Below the pieces are notes generated by a model that worked only from the letters and a program-made list of their open reading frames with translations, was not told the origin of the DNA and ran no database searches. A stretch of 64,000 nt of DNA from Lathyrus oleraceus (Eukaryota; Streptophyta; Magnoliopsida; Fabales; Fabaceae). Position numbers and translations under genes: made by a program. Of the stretch, positions 57,787 to 64,000 are shown piece by piece. Position 1 is the stretch's first letter; each line of letters begins with the position of its first letter. The stretch lies in NCBI RefSeq assembly GCF_024323335.1, contig NC_066583.1, positions 18,274,665 through 18,338,664 on the forward strand, read 5' to 3'.

Positions 57787-59386
57787 TAGCTCAAAACATC
57801 ACCAAATTGCACGATTCAAAGCTCAGAATCATCAGCATGCTTAGATCTACAACATTATGGCAAGGAAATTCAAAAATAAGAGGTTCGAAATGTAACCTCT
57901 TGAAGAGCAGAACTGGATTATGCTTGATTCAAGGCTTGTGATAGCTCCAATGTTCCTTTATGGTGCTTGTATGGATGATTGAAGGAGAAATTGAAGCTTA
58001 ATTGCACACGAATCCAACAGATTTTTGAAATCCCATGGATGCTTCAAGCTTTGTGTATGCTTCAATATGGCATTGTTTCTCTTGGTTCCACGTCCAAACT
58101 TGCTCAACAACACCTCAGGATCAAGAATCAAGTAATGGAATGTACTTTTGTTTGAAGAAATTGCAAAAAAAATTGAGAGAAAAGTTTGAAGAATTTTGAT
58201 CTAGATCTAAAAAATGAATGCTAACTCCTGAAAACAGTTAGGTTTTACCTTATATATGCCATGCTAATTATTCTGTAATCATGTTTAAACCAAATGCTAA
58301 GTGAGATTAACCAAAATGAGGTGTATGTGCAAAAATGGTTTTTCACCTCATGCATGGAATGCATGTGTGAACAGTGCACCAATTTGATTCATTTTCACTT
58401 AAAATCCAATTTTAAAACCAATGGTGATGGCCAAAAGTTCAAACCATGCACCAAATTTGAATTTTATGATTTCCCTCCAAAAAGCTCATGGATTACCAAG
58501 TGATCATGTGATGACAATTCATGTAATGTGATGCATGATTTGGAAATTAGAGGTCAAGAGGAGAATAATGCAAAAAGAGCCACTCATTTTGGAGCTTTGG
58601 TTGGAAAGTTATGTCCATTTGAAGTTCCATGCATAGTTTGCCATGATTTGATCATATCTCCTTAACCACACATGAGAAATTGATGATCTTGGACTTTTTG
58701 GAAATGGGAGAGAAAGATCTACAACTTTAATGTTCAACAAAATTTCATTTGAAGCTTTCTTGATGATGTAATATGAAGTTGAAGTTGGTATAAAGCCTTT
58801 CCATTTTTGGCAAATTCAAATTATAAGTCACTTTCTATTTTTGGAAAGTTTTGACTGGACCTCAAATTCTTCAATGTTGATGTTTGAAATGTCAAATGAG
58901 ACTTGTTTGAACATGAATGAAGTATTTCTAGTCACTTCCCACCTCCAAATCCACAGTTGACTTTGCAGTTGACTTTCTAGGTCTTCAGATGATCTGGCAA
59001 TGTTCTGATGAAATTCAAGCCTCTACCACTTGGGATTTTGCTTCAAAATGACATCATAGCTCATATGAACTCTTGATAATGATTGAGGGGTCCAAATCTC
59101 AAGAATGACCACCATCTATTGCTCAATGAATGCCTTTAACTGCTTTGACCTGTTGATGCTTCATCTGCAAGACAAAGGTTAGATGACATATTTTTGTACT
59201 TTTGGTTAGTGGTAAAAAGAAAAGCAATGATATACAAATGCAAAACATGCTTGGTAATCAGGAATCACTCTCAAAAAGATAACCCACCCATAGGGAAGGA
59301 AGCAAGGTGTCCAATGATCCTTGAGGCAATGCAATGATATGATATGATGCCATGAGGGATCTTAGGGACAAAATTGGGGTCTTACA
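57787..59386 (-). repeat. Element B 5' LTR, 5'-terminal part
   Basis: Continues the LTR interrupted at 31039 and matches 12471-14069 of the sister LTR. On the minus strand its terminus is TGTAAGACCCC at 59386. It carries the TATA-like box at 58249-58256. Here the terminal T is intact, unlike at 14070. Confidence 0.93.
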
Positions 59387-59391
59387 GTATC
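59387..59391. repeat. Element B target-site duplication, right copy
   Basis: GTATC, matching 8869-8873. Confidence 0.92.
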
Positions 59392-60690
59392 TATCTAACT
59401 CTTTTGTAGGAAGGGCATGATATCCTTGATTCATTGATCACATCTAGGGTTTGAGACCCTTATGAACAAATAGCACAACCAAGAATTGATTAAAGAATGG
59501 TTATGAACATCATATATGAGTCCCACTGTTCTCTACATGTTATATTGATCAAGTTTGCTTCAAGAGTTTGAGGGTGATTTGCCTTGGAAACTCTAGTTTG
59601 ACTGGGTATCTTGAGTAACTTCTCCAATAAGCTATCTCACCAATTGATCAAATTTCTCAGGGGACACTTCAAATTTCATTATTTCATGCATATATGGTCT
59701 ACCATTAGCCAAGAAAGTCAAGAGAATTGGAAATTAGCAAGTTGGTTAATGGTGGTTGGCCAGATGAATTCATCTGATCAAAACTGGGTCTCCATAGACC
59801 CTATATCGTACAATTTTCACCATATGGAAATGATTACAAGAGAAAACTTACTCTAAATAACATTCCAAACAACTTTCATGTTGATACCTAGAGTTAGTTT
59901 TGCTTGGAAAATCATTTTCTATGTTGAAACATTATAGGTAATTTGAAAGTAAACTTCCCAAGGTCATAACTTGCTCAATTTTTAAGAGATGAAAGATTTC
60001 CAAGTTTCACAGTCAAATTTAATGTGTCTACTTCAACTTTTATGTTTGGAGTGGGAGCTAATTAAACTTTTTTGAGCATGTGATATGAGGTTACATTATA
60101 GGTCACTTTTGACCTATACTATTGATCAAGTGATTTTTCCAAACTTTAAAAAGGCATAACTCAATCATTTTAAATCCAAATGACATGAAATCGGTGACCA
60201 TTTTAAGGTATTTGAGATAGATACAACTTTGATGAAGACATGTTTCTCATTTGAAGCTCCCATAAAACGTTAAGCAAGGTGGAATATTGATATATATGGC
60301 TTGACACTTAGAAATATTTTGATATGTCAAATTTTTCCAAACTTCCACCTCAAAATTCTCCAAGTTACAAGCTCCAAATGAAAAAGTGTTCAACATCAAA
60401 CTTTTTCCTCTTGATCTGGCCTTTCTAAAGAGCTCAAATTCATTCATTTTGGATGAGAAATGCATAGGTTGCGTATGGCTTAAACAGGCTGATATCATTT
60501 GGCATGGATCCAACTTTAAGCATCAATGTTCAATTGCCTTGCATTCTAAGCTTACTTCAACACATCTGATCATTCATTTTGGACTTCAAGCTATCATTTC
60601 ATGGGCCTATGTGCGCCCATGCACCATGCTATCATAATTTGCCAAATTTGGAAGGTTGAAAAGAGTGTGCAAATATCACATGGATTTGGC

Positions 60691-60698
60691 TATAAATA
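60691..60698 (+). promoter_or_regulatory. TATA box in element A LTR
   Basis: TATAAATA about 1.5 kb into the LTR, followed by CAGCTGCATTTGCTCAG. A good plant TATA match and the likely promoter of element A. Transcription start not determined. Confidence 0.6.
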
Positions 60699-61224
60699 CA
60701 GCTGCATTTGCTCAGAAATCACACACACATTGCGCCAGCTTTGAATCCCCATTGAAAACCCTTCATTCTAAGAGGATAACCCTGATAAATTCATTTGAAT
60801 TTAAGCTTGAATCTCCATTGTTTTGGAATTCAATTCTCCAGGAGTCCATTGATTCTAAGCCTTTCCATTCCTCTCCTGCAAGCAATTGAAGTGAAGCTAA
60901 GCATGATTTAGATCAAGATCTAGCAAGCTCAGACCTCCATTGAAGGTAATTTGCAGAAATTTTAAACACTTCGAATCTTCTTGATTCTTACTCAATTCCA
61001 TTGATTTTTGAGTTGTCTGATGTCCTACCGATGTAGGCAAGAAGATTGAGTTACTTTGAGGCCAAATTGAAGCAACTCAGATCATGAACCTCATTTTTCA
61101 ATTCCACATATCTCTTAATATAGTTGGAATTGGATGAATTGGAGGTGATATTCGTGCTCAGTGATGTTTTCTCTTTAAAATCATGTCCCTGTTTGGAATT
61201 TTGGTGATGGTTCATGTTGACCAG

Positions 61225-61243
61225 TCCGGTGGAGCTCACCGGA
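61225..61243 (+). repeat. GC-rich hairpin in element A LTR
   Basis: Perfect 7-bp arms TCCGGTG/CACCGGA around GAGCT, about 2.03 kb from the LTR start. Further CTCCGG motifs follow within 40 bp. Confidence 0.65.
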
Positions 61244-63874
61244 GAAGACAACCGGAGCTCTGGCTCCGGTGATGATGTGTCTTGAGTCAGAGCCATAGGA
61301 TCCAACTTCCAAGTTTTAATCTTAGCCGCCCCTTGTGAATACCACGTTTGCAGTGCGTTTGACTGAGGTGTACATGGAACGCGCATTTTGGATCATCAGA
61401 TCTGCCACCTCAATTAATGAGGGAGATCTGATGGTCCACATATTTTTGGATTTTGTGAATTTTCTTTTAATTCCATTTTCTTCAATAAATCATAATAAAT
61501 TTAATATTGATTCAAAAAATATGAGACTTTCACCAAAAAAATTAAAATATTTTTCTCTTTGATGTTCTGAATTAAAATTATTTTTTGGATCATTATTAAT
61601 ATTTTTTAGGAAGTAATTGATTTTTCATTTGTTTTTTAATTGTTTAAAAATATTTTTAAGTGTCCAAAAATTATGAATTTTTTTCTCAAAGGTCCTTTGA
61701 CCTTGTTTGACCTATGATAAATCTCATAGCCATTTATTTGGTGTTTTAATGAGATTTTAGGATTTGGACAAAAACATATTTAAATTTAATGCATTATTTT
61801 ACTATTTTTAATTGAATAAATGTCATTTTAATTGTGTTGACCATTTGGATTGACTTATTTGAGTTTCTCATTTATTGTTGGACCTTGGTCAAGGTTGATT
61901 TGACTTTGTCAAGTTAATATTATTGGATTTAGGGGATTGATGGAATGTACATTCCATCTCCCGAAATGAATGAATAATATTAATTTGGTAAAAGTCCTCC
62001 TTTGACCAATTGGTGATCTCATCCATCCCTTTCCCTCTTCATCCAATTCCCCTTCTTCATCCATTCATTTCAATTGGCCAATGACATCTCAAAATCCTAA
62101 TGCTAGTTGATTGAAAGATTAACATGAGTATGCATGAGATTAGGCCACACCTTTTGCATATTTTTTGTGTGTGGTATGTTTAATGAGCATAGTTCATAAT
62201 ATTATGTCTCCAACATGCATTAACACCAAAAGTCTATTGCCCGACCTCAAATAGTTGTGACTTCTACATAGGTCCAATTACGATTGCTTAACATAGCGCT
62301 AAATTTGTGACACAAAAGGCACAAGCATTCTAGTTAGTGAGATTGTAAGTCTCCCCTCTTCCATGGTATTATGTGGAAACTTGGCCTTCTTTCCTTCCTT
62401 TGGAAGATGTTTTGGTTCAAGGATTCATGCTTGTGGCAAGTGGGTTGAGTGTTCTTCAAAGAATGTCTTGAAATCAAAAAGCAAAACAAAACTAACTACT
62501 AACTCACTAACCATTAACTTTTAATTTCAAGTCTTTACTTTTAATGCAATTTACTTTTAGCACTTTATATCATTTGCCATTATACATATCATTCTAATTG
62601 TTTATGTTAATGTAATTTTCCCTTTGTCCATTTGGACCATATTGTGTGATATTATTTTGTTTGTGTTACTTTGTTTGATTGTATGGTCTTTGACCATTAA
62701 TGCACATAATAATAACAAAAAAGAAACCTAAAAGACTTTTGAGTGGACTGTAGTTTTGATCTTGCTCAATGGGACCTAGAATTTAGGCAACATTCCTTTG
62801 CTAATGGACTTGGCCAAGGCCAATTTGTTGAAGAACCAAGTGCTTACAATTTGAATTCATCTGATACATCATTCAAGATCTCTCCAGTTCATCTGCAACA
62901 TTGATCATTGTTAAGCTGTTATGTTGAACCTATGACTTGTGGAATTCATCTGCTACATAGGTTATTTTGAAGAAGATCATGAAATGGATAAGTTTGGATG
63001 AGGCCATCTTTATTTGATGCCTTTGCTCTTCAAGATTGATATAATTATGCATTTATGTGTTGCTTGATTCTGGGTTTCTATTGACATACTTGTCTATTGG
63101 ATTGCTCCCATTTGGTCAGATATTTTCAACTTTAAACCTTTAAATTCTTGTGCATAGAGTAGTCTCTTCATCTTTTCCCCATTTCTTTAATTTCAAAATC
63201 TCTCCCTCCATTTTCAAAATCTTCTTTGTGTGAACTACTTTTGCTCTAAACTTAGACCACTTTTTGCAAAAAGATAGAAACTTTGGCCTTATGCCATTGC
63301 ATTTTCAAACTTATTTTCTTAAATCAAACTTGTAAATAAACTTAACTATACTTGACTTAAACTTTCAAAAAGCCAAAAAGAACTAACTCATTTAAACCAT
63401 TTTCAGGCCCTTGTGCCTTTCAAACTTAAATTTTGTTAAAACCAACACACCCATTTTTTAAATTTATAGCATGAACTACGAGGTTTTGATCCCTCATTCA
63501 TATGTTGGTACGTAGGCACCAGATCGAAGGTCTTGTCAAACACAAAAATATAATTAATGAATTCTTTTCTCAACCCCCATTCTATTTGTTTGTAAACATC
63601 ACTTTATACCAAGTACATATGCACACAAAAAGGGCTCCCTAGGAGTACCTATGACACTTTGGGTGCTAACACCTTCCCTCTGTGTAATCAACCCCCTTAC
63701 CTGTGATCTTTGATTTTTATTAGTTTTTATTTGAAAACTTCTTACTATTTGGGTTTTGTTCGTACTTTTCCCTTTTCCCTTGGAAATAATAAAAGTGCGG
63801 TGACGACTCTTGTTAATTGATCTCTAGCTTGTCAATAGCTTGATGATCATGAATTTCCCGCTATAGAAGTTACA

Positions 63875-64000
63875 CAAGATACCCAGATGAAGTAGGGCTT
63901 CCAACGCAAATAAGCTTCAAACTCTGGATGAATTCTTGATCAAAATGATATGTGAAGACCATGAGAATCAATATATGATGTCTAGAGTAAATTTGAACCA
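63875..64000. other. Right flank of element A
   Basis: Probably the sequence next to the LTR end of element A. I recognise nothing in these 126 bases. Confidence 0.4.

Larger units (their letters stand above)
8874..59386 (-). mobile_element. Element B (Ogre-type, internally deleted, contains D and C)
   Basis: An antisense Ogre element bounded by LTRs and the TSD GTATC. Read on the minus strand: 5' LTR (59386 down to 27524, split by C), PBS, leader, ORF1 remnant, fragment D in opposite orientation, RNase H-integrase remnant, 3' UTR, 3' LTR (14069-8874). Without element C and its TSD it spans about 23.8 kb. Gag, protease and RT are absent, so it cannot be autonomous. Confidence 0.92.
59392..63874 (+). 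repeat. Element A 3' LTR, remainder
   Basis: Continuation of the LTR begun at 8674, about 4.7 kb in all. It holds a TATA box at 60691-60698, a GC-rich hairpin at 61225-61243, and near its end aataataaaagtgcggtgac, which corresponds to the ends of the other Ogre LTRs. The exact 3' terminus is uncertain: a CA falls at 63873-63874 and another at 63875-63876, and the 5' LTR needed to decide is outside the window. No genes supported inside. Confidence 0.82.

Noticed and set aside
59392..63874. Host gene in the 60-63 kb region (TATA box and short ORFs)
   Set aside because: The TATA box and sequence belong to A's LTR; ORFs are short, lack domain motifs, and the block order matches other Ogre LTRs.

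Overview
The window is nuclear DNA of a flowering plant, almost certainly a legume of tribe Fabeae (pea, vetch, lentil or grass-pea relatives). The basis is that it consists almost entirely of Ogre-type Ty3/gypsy (Tat lineage) LTR retrotransposons. These are giant elements with LTRs of 5-7 kb, an extra ORF1 before gag, an intron between protease and reverse transcriptase, two RNase H domains, and a PBS reading tggcgactctgctgggga. I see no host gene, tRNA, rRNA or CRISPR.

Layout: four Ogre elements are nested. Element A (+) is the oldest. Its decayed gag-pro/pol (1-5479, carrying a 906-bp hAT-type MITE at 4311-5216), 3' UTR (5480-8660), PPT and first 200 bp of 3' LTR fill the left edge, and the rest of that LTR is at 59392-about 63874. 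Element B (-) inserted into A's 3' LTR at 8873/59387 with TSD GTATC. Its 3' LTR is 8874-14069, its integrase remnant 18012-19637, its ORF1 remnant 25357-26502, its PBS 27500-27517, and its 5' LTR 27524-31039 plus 57787-59386. Inside B lies fragment D (+), the 3' UTR and 3' LTR of another Ogre (19638-25356). B's gag, protease and RT and D's 5' part are missing, best explained by one deletion across both. Element C (+, 31040-57781, 26.7 kb) inserted last, into B's 5' LTR with TSD ATATC. The unoccupied site survives in B's other LTR near 12466-12475.

C is nearly intact. It has LTRs of about 7.06 kb with only about eight differences seen by eye, a leader, ORF1 (one frameshift), a gag-protease exon, a 256-nt intron whose removal joins gag-pro to pol in frame, RT, a decayed RNase H, a second RNase H, and integrase. 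Its protease, RT and integrase key motifs are present.

The most interesting signal is structural. The 3' UTR of all four elements carries arrays of short hairpins in which the loop is constant within an array (CGGTAA in C, N(T)TCAG in D, TTAACC and CAGTAACC in A, GGTTACTG on the + strand in B) while the stem arms change in a compensatory way. The LTRs also hold a conserved 27-nt stem-loop and a positionally conserved strong hairpin of differing sequence. These point to selected RNA (or DNA) structure in what is usually treated as a hypervariable spacer.
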